Shown in pieces: positions 1-8,356 of a stretch of 49,503 nt of DNA. Position 1 is the stretch's first letter. Each line of letters starts with the position of its first letter. The stretch spans positions 1-49,503 of the forward strand of contig DATLGH010000094.1 of the NCBI GenBank assembly GCA_035540635.1, read 5' to 3'. The translations under genes and the position numbers were made by a program. The notes under the pieces were generated by a model. That model was not told the DNA's origin and did not search any database. It saw only the letters and a list, made by a program, of their open reading frames with translations. The stretch is from Egibacteraceae bacterium. GTDB lineage: Bacteria > Actinomycetota > Nitriliruptoria > Euzebyales > Egibacteraceae.

Positions 1-1
1 G

Positions 2-127
2 GAAGCGGTCGACACGATCGCCTCCGGGCAGGGCAACCCCTTCGTGGAACTGCGCGAAGCCGGCCAGCACATGCCCATGATCGCCAACCCGCTGGCGGCC
101 ACGATCGCCCAGCAGCAGGGCCTGTAG
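2..127 (+). CDS. C-terminal fragment of an unrecognised protein
   Basis: An open frame enters from the left edge and stops at TAG 125-127, giving the last 41 residues of a protein. It ends in an Ala/Gln-rich helix-like stretch (PLAATIAQQQGL). Codon use is typical of the window, with G or C at third positions, so it is probably real coding sequence. I do not recognise the family. It does not look like the C-terminal region 4 of an ECF sigma factor, which would be the expected partner upstream of the next gene. The 61-base gap to the anti-sigma gene carries no obvious hairpin, so the two could be co-transcribed. Confidence 0.55.
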   Translation, partial: EAVDTIASGQGNPFVELREAGQHMPMIANPLAATIAQQQGL

Positions 128-188
128 ACACCCGACCGCCGAAGGACAGAACCCACCACCACACCCGACACAAAGCCCCGGGGGCCCG

Positions 189-917
189 GTGACCGTCGAC
201 AACCTCCACCTGCTCGCGGGCGCGTACGCCCTCGACGCCCTGCCGCTCGACGAGCGGGCGTTCTTCGAACGGCATCTCGCGACGTGCGAGACCTGCTGCG
301 AGGAGGTCGTGGGCTACCTCCACACCGCCGCGGCGATGGGGATGGCGGTCAGGCGGCTCGCCCCCGCCTCCCTGCGCGCACGGGTCATGGCCGAGGTCGA
401 GCGCACGCGGCAGCCCTCGCCGCTGCACAGACGGTCCCGCACCCCGGCAGGTGGACCCCACCAGCTCGTCGCGGTAGCGGGGCTGCTCGCGGCCGCCCTC
501 GTCAGCCTCGCCGCGGTGGCCTTCTCCGTGCTCGAGAGCCGTCAACCGCCGGCGATGTCCCCCGAGTTCGTCGCCGTTGCGGAGACGGTGCGCCTCGATG
601 CGCCCGACGGCGTCCACGCGAAGCTGCTCTACTCGGTGGACCGGGACGAGGGCTACCTCGTCGCCACCGGCCTCGACCCGCTCGGCCCCGACCGTGACTA
701 CCAGCTGTGGGTGCTCCACGACGGCGCGCCGGTGCCCGCGGGTGTCTTCGACGCCGAGGCTGACACGGTGGTGCCGGTGGATGCGTCGCTGCGCGACGCC
801 GAGGGTCTCGCGGTGACCGCGGAACCGGCCGGCGGCGTCCCCGAGCCGACCGGAACCGTGCTGCTGAGTGCGGCCATGGCGACGGGGAGTCCGTCTGACG
901 GAGGGCCGAGCCGGTAG
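189..917 (+). CDS. RskA-type anti-sigma factor (zinc-binding, single-pass membrane protein)
   Basis: The 242-residue protein has the standard anti-sigma-K layout. An N-terminal zinc anti-sigma domain carries His29, Cys33 and Cys36 (HLATCETCCEEV). A single membrane span lies at about 93-115, and the extracytoplasmic RskA domain holds the typical DYQLWVLHDGAPVPAGVF stretch. Such proteins hold an ECF sigma factor inactive at the membrane until proteolysis releases it. The GTG start at 189 places the conserved helix LAGAYALDALPLDERAFFE near the N-terminus, as in the family. The usual adjacent ECF sigma gene is not visible: the gene ending at 127 does not resemble one. The TAG stop overlaps a TAGGAT hexamer that may serve moaA. 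Confidence 0.85.
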   Translation: MTVDNLHLLAGAYALDALPLDERAFFERHLATCETCCEEVVGYLHTAAAMGMAVRRLAPASLRARVMAEVERTRQPSPLHRRSRTPAGGPHQLVAVAGLLAAALVSLAAVAFSVLESRQPPAMSPEFVAVAETVRLDAPDGVHAKLLYSVDRDEGYLVATGLDPLGPDRDYQLWVLHDGAPVPAGVFDAEADTVVPVDASLRDAEGLAVTAEPAGGVPEPTGTVLLSAAMATGSPSDGGPSR

Positions 918-920
918 GAT
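915..920 (+). promoter_or_regulatory. Putative -10 element (TAGGAT) for moaA
   Basis: TAGGAT overlaps the anti-sigma stop codon and lies 40 bases before the moaA ATG. It matches the TAnnnT form seen before many genes in this window. A transcript starting about 7 bases downstream would have a leader of roughly 34 bases ending in AGGTGG. No long structured leader of the molybdenum-cofactor riboswitch type fits in this space. No clear -35 was identified. Confidence 0.35.
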
Positions 921-960
921 CGGGTTACGCGGGGAAGCGCCGACCCGACAGGTGGACTCC

Positions 961-1974
961 ATGGACAGCGTCACGGACCGCCTCGGCCGCGGTCTGCGGG
1001 ACCTTCGGATCTCGGTCACCGACCGGTGCAACTTCCGCTGCCGCTACTGCATGCCGCGGGAGGAGTTCGGGCCCGACTTCGCCTTCCTCGAGCGCTCCGA
1101 CCTGCTGTCGTTCGAGGAGATCGCCCAGGTGGTGTCGGCCTTCGCCCGGCTCGGGGTGCGGAAGGTCCGGCTCACCGGAGGCGAACCGCTCCTGCGCCGG
1201 GAGGTCGAGCGTCTCGTCGCGCTGCTCGTCGGGATCGAGGGCATCGACGACGTGGCCATGACGACGAACGGCTCGCTGCTGGCGGGCAAGGCGCAGGTGC
1301 TGCGCGAGGCGGGACTGGCGCGCGTCACCGTCAGCCTCGACTCGCTCGACGACTCGACGTTCCGGGCGGTCAGTGATGTCCGCCTGCCGGTCGCACGGGT
1401 GCTCGAGGGGATCGCCGAGGCAAAGGCGGTCGGGATGAGCCCCGTGAAGATCAACGCCGTGGTCAAGCGCGGCGTGAACGACGGGCGGGACGTGATCGAA
1501 CTCGCCGCCTTCGGCCGCGACCACGGGTACGTCGTCCGCTTCATCGAGTACATGGACGTCGGCACGACGAACGGCTGGCGGATGCAGGACGTCGTTCCGG
1601 CGCGCACCCTCGTCGACCGCCTCGACGCGCTGTGGCCCCTGGAGCCTGTCGACCCCCACCACGACGGGGAGGTCGCCGAGCGGTATCGCTACCGCGACGG
1701 GGCGGGCGAGGTCGGCGTCATCGCCTCCGTAACCCAGCCGTTCTGCCACACGTGCACCCGCGCGCGGATCTCTGCGAAGGGCGAGCTCTTCACCTGCCTG
1801 TTCGCCGCCACCGGCACGGATCTCCGCGGCCTGCTGCGCGGTGGCGCCGGCACCGCCGACCTCGACACCGCGATCCGTGCCGTGTGGGCCGGACGGGCCG
1901 ACCGCTACTCGGCGCAGCGCGCGAGCGAGACCGCCGAGCTCGCCAGGGTGGAGATGAGCTACATCGGGGGCTGA
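961..1974 (+). CDS. moaA: GTP 3',8-cyclase MoaA (molybdenum cofactor biosynthesis)
   Basis: MoaA is a radical-SAM enzyme that, with MoaC, turns GTP into cyclic pyranopterin monophosphate. The 337-residue protein has the N-terminal Cys23-x3-Cys27-x2-Cys30 cluster motif (DRCNFRCRYCMP), the SAM-binding LTGGEPLLR motif, the C-terminal Cys-x2-Cys-x13-Cys cluster (FCHTCTRARISAKGELFTC) and the essential C-terminal Gly-Gly just before the stop. ATG 961 was chosen because MoaA proteins begin with a few residues before DRxGRxLRDLRISVTDRC; AGGTGG at 951-956 is a plausible ribosome site. The frame is open further upstream, but that part does not match the family. No other moa gene is nearby, so the rest of the pathway must be encoded elsewhere. 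Confidence 0.96.
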   Translation: MDSVTDRLGRGLRDLRISVTDRCNFRCRYCMPREEFGPDFAFLERSDLLSFEEIAQVVSAFARLGVRKVRLTGGEPLLRREVERLVALLVGIEGIDDVAMTTNGSLLAGKAQVLREAGLARVTVSLDSLDDSTFRAVSDVRLPVARVLEGIAEAKAVGMSPVKINAVVKRGVNDGRDVIELAAFGRDHGYVVRFIEYMDVGTTNGWRMQDVVPARTLVDRLDALWPLEPVDPHHDGEVAERYRYRDGAGEVGVIASVTQPFCHTCTRARISAKGELFTCLFAATGTDLRGLLRGGAGTADLDTAIRAVWAGRADRYSAQRASETAELARVEMSYIGG

Positions 1975-2012
1975 CCCGTCCCCACGACCGCAGACGAGAG
2001 CAAGGAGTGGCG

Positions 2013-2297
2013 ATGAAGTTTCTGGTGCTGTGGCGGCTCGAGCTCGCCCGCCTGTCCACCGAGGTCGCGCGGGCCGTGGCCCGCATGCCGGAGTACGCCG
2101 ACCCGCTCATCGAAGACGGCAAGGTCGAGGCGCGCTACCACATGGTGGGCGCGCACGGGGGGGCGTGGATCTACGTCGTCGAGTCCAACGAGGAGCTCGA
2201 GATACTGCTCGCGAAGTCGCCGGTCTACAACTACTCGACGTTCGAGGTGCACCCGCTCGCCGACATGGCGGCGTACCCGGCTCAGCTGCCGGACTGA
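2013..2297 (+). CDS. Muconolactone delta-isomerase-like small protein
   Basis: This 94-residue protein opens with MKFLVLWRLE and has the alternating hydrophobic pattern of a small ferredoxin-fold (dimeric alpha/beta barrel) protein. Length and the stretch WIYVVESNEELEILLAKSP resemble the muconolactone isomerase family, which acts in catechol degradation, but no other catechol genes are present, so the true substrate is unknown. AAGGAG at 2002-2007 sits 5 bases before ATG 2013, which decides the start. It is 38 bases after moaA and probably shares its transcript. Its last 16 bases overlap the 3' end of the convergent histidine kinase gene. Confidence 0.7.
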   Translation: MKFLVLWRLELARLSTEVARAVARMPEYADPLIEDGKVEARYHMVGAHGGAWIYVVESNEELEILLAKSPVYNYSTFEVHPLADMAAYPAQLPD

Positions 2298-3493
2298 CCC
2301 ACGCCGCTCGCCGGCCGGGGGACGCCAAGGCGCACGGTCGTGCCCCGGCCGGGCCGAGAGTCGAGGTCGAGCTCGGCGCCGATGAGCTCGGCACGCTCGC
2401 GAATCCCCGACAGGCCGTAGTGCATCCTGCCGGTCGGTGAGGGCTCGGCGGCCGACGCGTCGAAGCCCGTCCCGTCGTCGGCGATCTCGAGCACCACCTT
2501 GTCGGGGTACTCGGTGAGCGCGAGCATCGCCCGGCTCGCGTCGGCGTGCTTCGCGACGTTCTGGAGGGCTTCCTGCGCGATGCGGTAGATGGCCGTCTCG
2601 ACGTGCTCGGGCAGCCGGCAGGGGACCGCCTCGACCTCGACGTCCAGCCCGGGCAGGTCGCGTGCGAGGCTCTCGAGGCTGGCGGCGAGCCCCAGGTCGT
2701 CGAGGACGGGTGGGCGCAGGCCGGCGATCGCGAAGCGCGTCTCGTCGAGTGCCGCGCCGGCCAGCGCCTGGGCCGCCGCGATCTGGCCCGCGGCGAACCG
2801 GGGGTCGTGGTGGATCGCGTCGGCGGCCGCGGACAGGTGGAACGACAGGCTTACGATGCGCTGGCTGATCCCGTCATGGATCTCGCCGGCAAGGCGCCGG
2901 CGCTCGCTCTCCTGCAGCTCGACGGTCCGCTCGGCGAAGCGTTCGAGGGCCTCCTCGCGGTCGGACAGCCGCCGGTGCAGGCGCGCGTTCTCGATCGCGC
3001 CGGCCATCAGCCCCGCGACCGACCGCAGCAGCTCGACGTCCGCGGCGGTGAACTCCCGGCGCCGGCGGCTGTGGACGTTCAGCACGCCGACGAGGTGGCC
3101 GGGCGCCGCGACGATGGGCACCGACGCCATCGACGTGAACTCCTCGCCGCGCAGGGCGGGGATGTAGCGGTAGCGGGGGTCGGCGCGCTTGTCGTCGGTG
3201 ATGACCACCGGCTTGCCGTGGGCGGCCACCCACCCGGAGACGCCCTCACCGAGTGCGAGGACGATCTCGCCGTCGAGCGCGTCGAAGGGCGGCGTGGCGC
3301 CGCGCAGCCGCAGATGGGCCGCGTCCTCGTCGAGCAGGTGCACGAAGCAGACGTCGGTCTCGGTCGTCTCCGTGACGAGACGGGCGACCCCTTGCACGAT
3401 CTCATCGAGGTCGAGCCCGGCGGAGATCGTCTCGATGGCGCGCGACAGCAGGCGCGCCTCCTGCTCGGCGTCGGCGAGGCCCAACCGGCTCAC
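2282..3493 (-). CDS. GAF-domain sensor histidine kinase (NarX/DegS type)
   Basis: A 403-residue soluble kinase. Residues about 20-165 form a GAF sensor domain (GEGVSGWVAAHGKPVVITDD). A coiled segment follows at 170-200, then a HisKA_3 dimerisation domain with the phospho-accepting His206 in RRRLAGEIHDGISQRI, and a C-terminal HATPase domain with N-box QEALQNVAKHADAS and G-box ADDGTGF. No membrane span or signal peptide is visible, so it should sense a cytoplasmic ligand or redox state. GTG 3493 is one base away from the stop of the response regulator, so translation is probably coupled and the two are partners. Its 3' end overlaps the convergent gene ending at 2297 by 16 bases. Confidence 0.9.
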   Translation of the reverse strand: MSRLGLADAEQEARLLSRAIETISAGLDLDEIVQGVARLVTETTETDVCFVHLLDEDAAHLRLRGATPPFDALDGEIVLALGEGVSGWVAAHGKPVVITDDKRADPRYRYIPALRGEEFTSMASVPIVAAPGHLVGVLNVHSRRRREFTAADVELLRSVAGLMAGAIENARLHRRLSDREEALERFAERTVELQESERRRLAGEIHDGISQRIVSLSFHLSAAADAIHHDPRFAAGQIAAAQALAGAALDETRFAIAGLRPPVLDDLGLAASLESLARDLPGLDVEVEAVPCRLPEHVETAIYRIAQEALQNVAKHADASRAMLALTEYPDKVVLEIADDGTGFDASAAEPSPTGRMHYGLSGIRERAELIGAELDLDSRPGRGTTVRLGVPRPASGVGQSGS

Positions 3494-3494
3494 G

Positions 3495-4157
3495 CTAGTG
3501 GAACACCCCTTCGCGCAGCGCGACGGCGGTCGCCCCGGCCCGGTCGGCGACGTCGAGCTTGCGGTAGATCGCCCGGGCGTGGCTCTTGACCGTCTCCTCG
3601 CTCACCACGAGCTTGCTCGCGATCGCCTTGTTCGACAGGCCGGCGACGAGCAGGGCGAGCACCTCGCTCTCGCGCTGCGTGAGGCCGAGGTGCGCGCCCG
3701 GCCAGAACTCGCCGCTGTGCAGTCGCGCCGCCGACCGGGCGACCCGGCCCGCCAGGGAGGGGTCGATCACGGTCTCGCCGTCACGGGTGCGCTCGAGCTG
3801 CTCGACCAGCTCCCCACCCTGCACGCGCTTGAGGAGGAAGCCCGCGGCGCCGAGGCGCAGCGCCTGGAACAGGTACTGCTCGTCGTCGTAGACGGTGAGG
3901 AACACGACCTTGCAGTCCGGGGACCGCCTGAGGATGTCCGCGCAGAGGTCGAGGCCGCTGGTGCCCTTCAGCCGCACGTCGAGCAGGACCGCGTCGGGGT
4001 TCGTCGTCGCGACGAGGCTCACCGCCTGCTGGGCGTCGCTGGCCTCACCCACCACCTCGACACGGTCGCGGTAGGCGTGCAGCATGGCTTTGAGGCCGTC
4101 GAGCACCATCTGGTGATCGTCGACGAGCAGCACACGGATGGGACTTGCCGCCAGCAT
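3495..4157 (-). CDS. NarL/LuxR-family response regulator
   Basis: The 220-residue protein has a receiver domain (IRVLLVDDHQMVLDGL, phospho-acceptor Asp60 in AVLLDVRLKG, FLLKR near residue 105) and a C-terminal LuxR helix-turn-helix (LTQRESEVLALLVAGLSNKA, then SEETVKSHARAIYRKL). It is the DNA-binding output partner of the GAF kinase that follows one base later. The frame is open far upstream, but ATG 4157 is chosen because the receiver begins right after it. A TACCCT -10 hexamer at 4164-4169 lies 6 bases from this ATG, implying a leaderless message; the adjacent GGGAGG is too close to act as a ribosome site. Confidence 0.9.
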   Translation of the reverse strand: MLAASPIRVLLVDDHQMVLDGLKAMLHAYRDRVEVVGEASDAQQAVSLVATTNPDAVLLDVRLKGTSGLDLCADILRRSPDCKVVFLTVYDDEQYLFQALRLGAAGFLLKRVQGGELVEQLERTRDGETVIDPSLAGRVARSAARLHSGEFWPGAHLGLTQRESEVLALLVAGLSNKAIASKLVVSEETVKSHARAIYRKLDVADRAGATAVALREGVFH

Positions 4158-4413
4158 CCTCCCAGGGTACGCCGACCGCGTCCCGGGCGGGAATCCCCCC
4201 TCGCCCTCCCCGCACGGGGGAGGCGACCCGCCGGCGGAGCCCCTAGCGTTGAGGCTCCACCACCCTGCATCCGGATCCGCCCTGCATCGGGTTCTGGTCG
4301 GACCATCGGCTGCCGCCGCGGACGCGGGATGTGCGCCGCGGCCTCGGATGCCCATAATCAGGGCCTCGACGTGGCCAGGTTGGTGGTCCGACGGAGGAGT
4401 AGGAGGAGGAGCC
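4158..4413. promoter_or_regulatory. Divergent promoter region between the response regulator and phosphoribulokinase genes
   Basis: This 256-base gap has no gene. On the minus strand TACCCT (4164-4169) is 6 bases from the regulator ATG. On the plus strand CATAAT (4353-4358) could be the -10 of the phosphoribulokinase gene, giving a leader of about 48 bases ending in a strong AGGAGGAGGA site (4401-4410). Two hairpins lie between: CCTCCCC/GGGGAGG at 4205-4223 with a 5-base loop, and GGAGCC/GGCTCC at 4236-4258 with an 11-base loop. They could separate the two transcription units or bind a regulator. Confidence 0.4.
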
Positions 4414-5364
4414 GTGCCTGACAAGATGATGCGAATCAATCGCGCGACCATGGACCAGGGGCCGGCCCGTCCCCGGCCCGTGATGCTGGCCATCGCCGGC
4501 GACTCCGCGGCGGGCAAGACCACGCTGACGCAGGGCCTGGTCGATGCCCTCGGCCCCGGTCAGAGCAGCTCCGTGTGCGTCGACGACTACCACCGCTACG
4601 ACCGCGAAGAGCGCAAGGACAAGCCCTTCACGCCGTTGCACCCCGACTGCAACTACATCCGCATCATGGAGCAGCACCTGCAGCTGCTCGCCACGGGTCA
4701 GCCGATCCTCAAGCCGGTCTACGACCACAGCACAGGCCAGCTCACGCGGCCCCAGCTCGTCGAACCGAACGGCGCCGTGATCATCGAGGGGCTCCTGCCG
4801 CTGCACACGAAGCTCGCCCGCGCCTGCTTCGACGTGACGGTCTACCTCGACCCCCCCGAGGAGATCCGCCGCGAGTGGAAGGTGAAGCGCGACACGAGCA
4901 AGCGCGGCTACACCGCCGACCAGGTGATCGCCGAGCTCGAGCGGCGCGAGCCCGAGTCGGAGGCGTTCATCCGCCCGCAGCGCTCCTACGCCGACATCGT
5001 CGTGCGGTTCGCGCCCATCGAGGGCCGCGACGACCCGCCCGACACCCCGCTGTCCGCCACGGTTCTCCTGCGCCCCACGATCCGCCACCCCAAGCTCCAC
5101 GAGATGATGGCCGACGTCGGCGACGGGGCGATGCACCTGAAGCTCATGCGCGACGAGGACGGCAAGCCCGTCGACGCGCTGCACATCCACGGTCACGCGC
5201 CGCCGGAGGACAGCCGCATGGTCGCCAAGGCGATCTGGGACAGCCTCGGGACGTCGCAGCCGCTGCCGGAGACCCTCGGGCTGCTCGGGCCGGGTGAGCG
5301 CAGCGAGCCGCTCGCACTGACCCAGCTCATCCTCCTCTACCACCTGCTGCGCCCCAGGGTCTAG
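4414..5364 (+). CDS. prk: Phosphoribulokinase
   Basis: This enzyme phosphorylates ribulose 5-phosphate to ribulose 1,5-bisphosphate using ATP. The 316-residue protein has a P-loop GDSAAGKTT (residues 29-37). The phosphoribulokinase signature region at 156-169, KVKRDTSKRGYTAD, fits the family pattern except that the final Glu is Asp. DDYHRYDREERK and LHPDCNYIRIMEQH also match the family. GTG 4414 was chosen because of the AGGAGGAGGA at 4401-4410; ATG 4426 is an alternative. RuBisCO is not in the window, so whether it serves carbon fixation or another route is open. A ribulokinase-like gene lies 4 kb downstream and GlpX at 29 kb. Confidence 0.88.
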   Translation: MPDKMMRINRATMDQGPARPRPVMLAIAGDSAAGKTTLTQGLVDALGPGQSSSVCVDDYHRYDREERKDKPFTPLHPDCNYIRIMEQHLQLLATGQPILKPVYDHSTGQLTRPQLVEPNGAVIIEGLLPLHTKLARACFDVTVYLDPPEEIRREWKVKRDTSKRGYTADQVIAELERREPESEAFIRPQRSYADIVVRFAPIEGRDDPPDTPLSATVLLRPTIRHPKLHEMMADVGDGAMHLKLMRDEDGKPVDALHIHGHAPPEDSRMVAKAIWDSLGTSQPLPETLGLLGPGERSEPLALTQLILLYHLLRPRV

Positions 5365-5430
5365 CGGCCCCTAGCCTCATCCCGCTGCGCCCGCCCGTCC
5401 CCGGGGCGGGCGCAGTACGGTCCGGGCGTC

Positions 5431-6444
5431 ATGAGTAGAGGGAACGCAGGACACAGCCACGGGCACGGGCACGGGCACGGGCACGTGCACAGCGCTCTGG
5501 ACCGCGACCTGCTCACGCACCGCCGGGCGGTGCGGGCCGTCTGGGTGTCCGCGGTCGGGTTGGGGCTCACGGCGGCGTTCCAGTTCGCTATCGTGGCGGT
5601 CAGCGGATCGGCGGCGCTGTTCGCCGACGCCCTGCACAACATCGGTGACGTCGCCGGCACGGCGTCCCTTTGGCTGGCGTTCAGCCTGTCGCGTCGGGCC
5701 GCGAGCGACGAGTTCAGCTACGGATGGCGGCGGGCCGAGGACCTCGCTGGCCTGCTCATCGTCCTCGCGATCCTGGCCTCGGCCGGACTGGCGGGCTACG
5801 ACTCCCTGGGCGCGCTGCTCGGCGAGCACCACGAGATCGTGAACCTGCCGTGGGCGTTCGCGGCGGCGCTCGTCGGCATCGTCGGCAACGAGGCCGTTGC
5901 GCAGTACAAGATCACGGTCGGGCGGGCGATCGACTCGGTGCCGCTGGTGGCCGACGGGCAGCACGCGCGCGTCGACGGGCTCGCGTCGGCGGCGGCCGCT
6001 GCGGGGATCGTCGGCGTCTGGCTCGGCTATCCCCTCGCCGATCCCGTCGCCGGCCTTGCCATCACCGGCGCCATCCTCTGGATCCTGCGTGACGTGGGCC
6101 GGGACGTCCTCCGCCGCGCCATGGACGCCGTCGAACCCGGCACGGTGCCGCGCCTCAGGGAGGTCGCCGGGTCGGTGGAGGGCGTCGTCGGGGTCCACGA
6201 CGTGCGCGCCCGTTACCTCGGCCGCAGCCTCGCCGTCCAGCTCCACGCCGAGGCGGACCCCGACCTGCCGCTGCGCGAGGCGCACGCCATCGCGGAGCGG
6301 GTCCGCCACGAGCTCGTCCACGCCTTCCCGAACATGCTCAGCGTCGACGTTCACCTCGACCCGGCCGGCGAGCCTGCGGCCCACGCCGGCACCGACCACC
6401 ACTTCGGCGGGCACGGGGAGGACGACCACCCCCGCGACCACTGA
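5431..6444 (+). CDS. Cation diffusion facilitator (CzcD/ZitB-type metal efflux)
   Basis: A 337-residue membrane protein of the CDF family, which exports Zn2+, Co2+ or similar ions in exchange for protons. It starts with a His-rich metal-binding tail (HSHGHGHGHGHVH), then six predicted spans. The two metal-site HxxxD motifs are present: FADALHNIGD in span 2 and ADGQHARVDG in span 5. A cytoplasmic C-terminal ferredoxin-like domain follows, and another His-rich tail (TDHHFGGHGEDDHPRDH) ends the protein. The gene stands 66 bases after phosphoribulokinase; TACGGT at 5416-5421 may be its own -10. The next gene is convergent. Confidence 0.93.
   Translation: MSRGNAGHSHGHGHGHGHVHSALDRDLLTHRRAVRAVWVSAVGLGLTAAFQFAIVAVSGSAALFADALHNIGDVAGTASLWLAFSLSRRAASDEFSYGWRRAEDLAGLLIVLAILASAGLAGYDSLGALLGEHHEIVNLPWAFAAALVGIVGNEAVAQYKITVGRAIDSVPLVADGQHARVDGLASAAAAAGIVGVWLGYPLADPVAGLAITGAILWILRDVGRDVLRRAMDAVEPGTVPRLREVAGSVEGVVGVHDVRARYLGRSLAVQLHAEADPDLPLREAHAIAERVRHELVHAFPNMLSVDVHLDPAGEPAAHAGTDHHFGGHGEDDHPRDH
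5461..5484 (+). repeat. Four in-frame GGGCAC hexanucleotide repeats coding Gly-His
   Basis: Four tandem GGGCAC units encode the Gly-His run of the transporter's metal-binding N-terminus. The repeat is a multiple of three, so unit gain or loss would change only the number of His residues, not the frame. Confidence 0.8.
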
Positions 6445-6457
6445 GATGTGCAGCGCG

Positions 6458-7432
6458 TTACAGGGCGGCCAGGACGTCCTGGAAGGTCATCGGCGGGGCG
6501 TTCTCGGCCCGCTCGAGCGCCCGGTTCATCAAGGCTTGCGCCTGGTTGGCGTAGCGCAGGAACGCGTCGGTGAAGTCGCCGAACCGCCCCACCTCGCCGC
6601 GGACGCGGATGGTCGCGTCGAACAACGCCGGGTCGTCGACGCGCCTGCCGGCGCGCACGAGCTGCTCGAGCACGTGGCCGTACTGGCCGAGGTTGGCGTT
6701 GAACGCCTTCTCGACCTGGAAGAAGTTCCAGAGCGCCTCGAACGCGACGACGTCGCCGAGCCGGCTCGTGGCAGGGTCGGCGCCCTGCCCGGTGAGCAGC
6801 ACCGCGACGGTCCGCTCGATCAGGCGCGTGGGGGCGGCACACACCGTGCCGGTCTGCACGCGGCGCAGGTGCCCCTCGGACTCGGCGTAGGCGACGAGCT
6901 CCTGGGCGGTCACGGCCCCACCCCCCCGCTTGCCGAGCATGTCGAAGGTCGCGGAGAACATCCCCCGGCACGCCTTGAAGATCGCCGCGACGAAGGACGG
7001 CAGCTCGCCGTGCCGGCGGAAGGGGTCACGCGCCCGGTGGAACAGGACGAGCGGCAGCGTCACCCCGAGCTTGCTGAGGTCGGTGGCGCCCCGCACGGTG
7101 CCGCGCGCGGCCGGCTCCCGTCTGAAGTAGTGCTCGGCGAGCCAGGCGAGGCCGCTCAGCACCTCCGCGGTGTCACGGCGCAGGTCCTCGTACGCAGAGA
7201 CGTTCATGCGCCCGCCCTTGCGGGAGGGGCTGTCGCGGTAGGGGCACGCCACCGTCCGCATCGGCACGCCCGCGCGTGTGGCCCTTCTGATCGCCCGGTC
7301 GGGCGCCGAGTCCTCGAGCAGGAGGCGGCCGTGCTCGTCCGTCTCGTCGGTGATGGTGAGCAGCTCCGCCAGGCGCTTGCCCGTCGGGCGCCGCGACGGC
7401 TGGCTCGCCGAGCGCTCGGCGGTCTCGGACAT
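6458..7432 (-). CDS. Protein of unknown function (324 residues)
   Basis: I do not recognise this family. ATG 7432 has GGAAAGG about 9 bases upstream; a GTG six bases earlier is an alternative. The protein looks soluble and mostly helical. A low-complexity start (to about residue 70) is followed by a region with DSPSRKGGRMNVSAYEDLRR and then a helical C-terminal half with FEALWNFFQVEKAFNANLGQ and FTDAFLRYANQAQALMNRAL. No signal peptide or clear membrane span is visible. It converges on the CDF gene (13 bases apart) and is upstream of nothing obvious on its own strand, so it seems to be a single-gene unit. Codon use is normal for the window. Confidence 0.6.
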   Translation of the reverse strand: MSETAERSASQPSRRPTGKRLAELLTITDETDEHGRLLLEDSAPDRAIRRATRAGVPMRTVACPYRDSPSRKGGRMNVSAYEDLRRDTAEVLSGLAWLAEHYFRREPAARGTVRGATDLSKLGVTLPLVLFHRARDPFRRHGELPSFVAAIFKACRGMFSATFDMLGKRGGGAVTAQELVAYAESEGHLRRVQTGTVCAAPTRLIERTVAVLLTGQGADPATSRLGDVVAFEALWNFFQVEKAFNANLGQYGHVLEQLVRAGRRVDDPALFDATIRVRGEVGRFGDFTDAFLRYANQAQALMNRALERAENAPPMTFQDVLAAL

Positions 7433-7495
7433 CCGCACTGGCCTTTCCGTCGCGTCGAGGGGCTGCTGACAGCCTACGCAGGAGCCCGCCCGCCC

Positions 7496-8356
7496 TCACG
7501 TGCCGGTCGGCGTCCAGGCGAGGACGGCGGCGGGCATGGTGCGTGCCGGCATCCGCAGGGCACCGTCGCGGCGCACGAGCCAGGAACCGAGCAGCGCCCG
7601 GAGCTCGGCGCGCGTCTCGTCCGTGTCGGCGAGGAGCAGGGTGCGGCGGTAGTCGTCGACCGCCTCCTCGAGGGTGGCGTACCGGCTCGTCGTCGGCACC
7701 TCGACGACCTCGACCACCGGGTCGATCCTGAGCTCGCGGAGGAGGGCGACCGCGTCGAGGTAGGTTGGCGCGGGCTTGCGGGGCGCGCCGTGGAAGTACC
7801 GCCATACGGGGTCGAGCAGGAGCTCCGCGCCGCCCGCGCCGAGGCACACGAACACCCGGCGCCGGGCGGCCGCGTCGAGGCGCCGTAGGAAAGCCGCCGC
7901 GTCCTCCACCACCGGCAGCACGTAGGCGCAGATCGCGACGTCGCCGGTCACGCCGCTGACCTGCGGCCACGCACCGTGGACGGTCCGGACGTTCGCAAGG
8001 CCGCGGCGGTCGGCCTCCCGGCGCAGCACACCGAGCATGCCCTCGCTGACGTCAACGGCGACGACCTCGGCGGCCCGCGCGGCGAGGGGCAGGGCGAAGC
8101 GCCCGGCGCCGGCCCCGACGTCGAGCACCACCGTGCGCGGCCCGACGTGGCGGCGCGCGCGGCGCAGGAGCGGGTCGGTGCGGGCGCCCTCGGCGGCCCG
8201 GTCGGCCAACCGCTCCGCTCGCTCGTCCCAGAACCGCGGCCCCACGCGAACCTCGCCCGCCGACAGACGCGTGATCTCCTCCATCCGCGCCCGCACCAGC
8301 CGGCGCCAGCGCGCGGCGGCGCTGCCCCCGCGCACCGTGGACGCCCGCCCGGTCAC
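7496..8356 (-). CDS. Class I SAM-dependent methyltransferase
   Basis: The 286-residue protein carries motif I of Rossmann-fold methyltransferases, VLDVGAGAGRFALPLA, then an acidic motif II end (EVVAVDVSEGML) and an adenine-binding region (VRTVHGAWPQVSGVTGDVAICAYV cut here by its motif order rather than sequence identity). The substrate cannot be told. The GTG start at 8356 overlaps the stop of the upstream kinase by four bases (GTGA), which indicates translational coupling; ATG 8284 is an alternative that would remove a basic N-terminal tail. The pairing with a sugar kinase is unusual and does not by itself reveal the substrate. Confidence 0.8.
   Translation of the reverse strand: MTGRASTVRGGSAAARWRRLVRARMEEITRLSAGEVRVGPRFWDERAERLADRAAEGARTDPLLRRARRHVGPRTVVLDVGAGAGRFALPLAARAAEVVAVDVSEGMLGVLRREADRRGLANVRTVHGAWPQVSGVTGDVAICAYVLPVVEDAAAFLRRLDAAARRRVFVCLGAGGAELLLDPVWRYFHGAPRKPAPTYLDAVALLRELRIDPVVEVVEVPTTSRYATLEEAVDDYRRTLLLADTDETRAELRALLGSWLVRRDGALRMPARTMPAAVLAWTPTGT

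Noticed and set aside
921-960. Molybdenum-cofactor riboswitch before moaA
   Set aside because: Only about 40 bases separate the probable promoter from the start codon, too few for that structure.
925-1749. Long minus-strand open frame across moaA
   Set aside because: High GC keeps the antisense frame open; the moaA motifs on the plus strand are unmistakable and the antisense protein is biased toward Asp, Arg, Val and His without any domain.
5461-5484. Phase-variable hexanucleotide repeat in the CDF gene
   Set aside because: The unit is six bases, so slippage changes His number but cannot switch the gene on or off.
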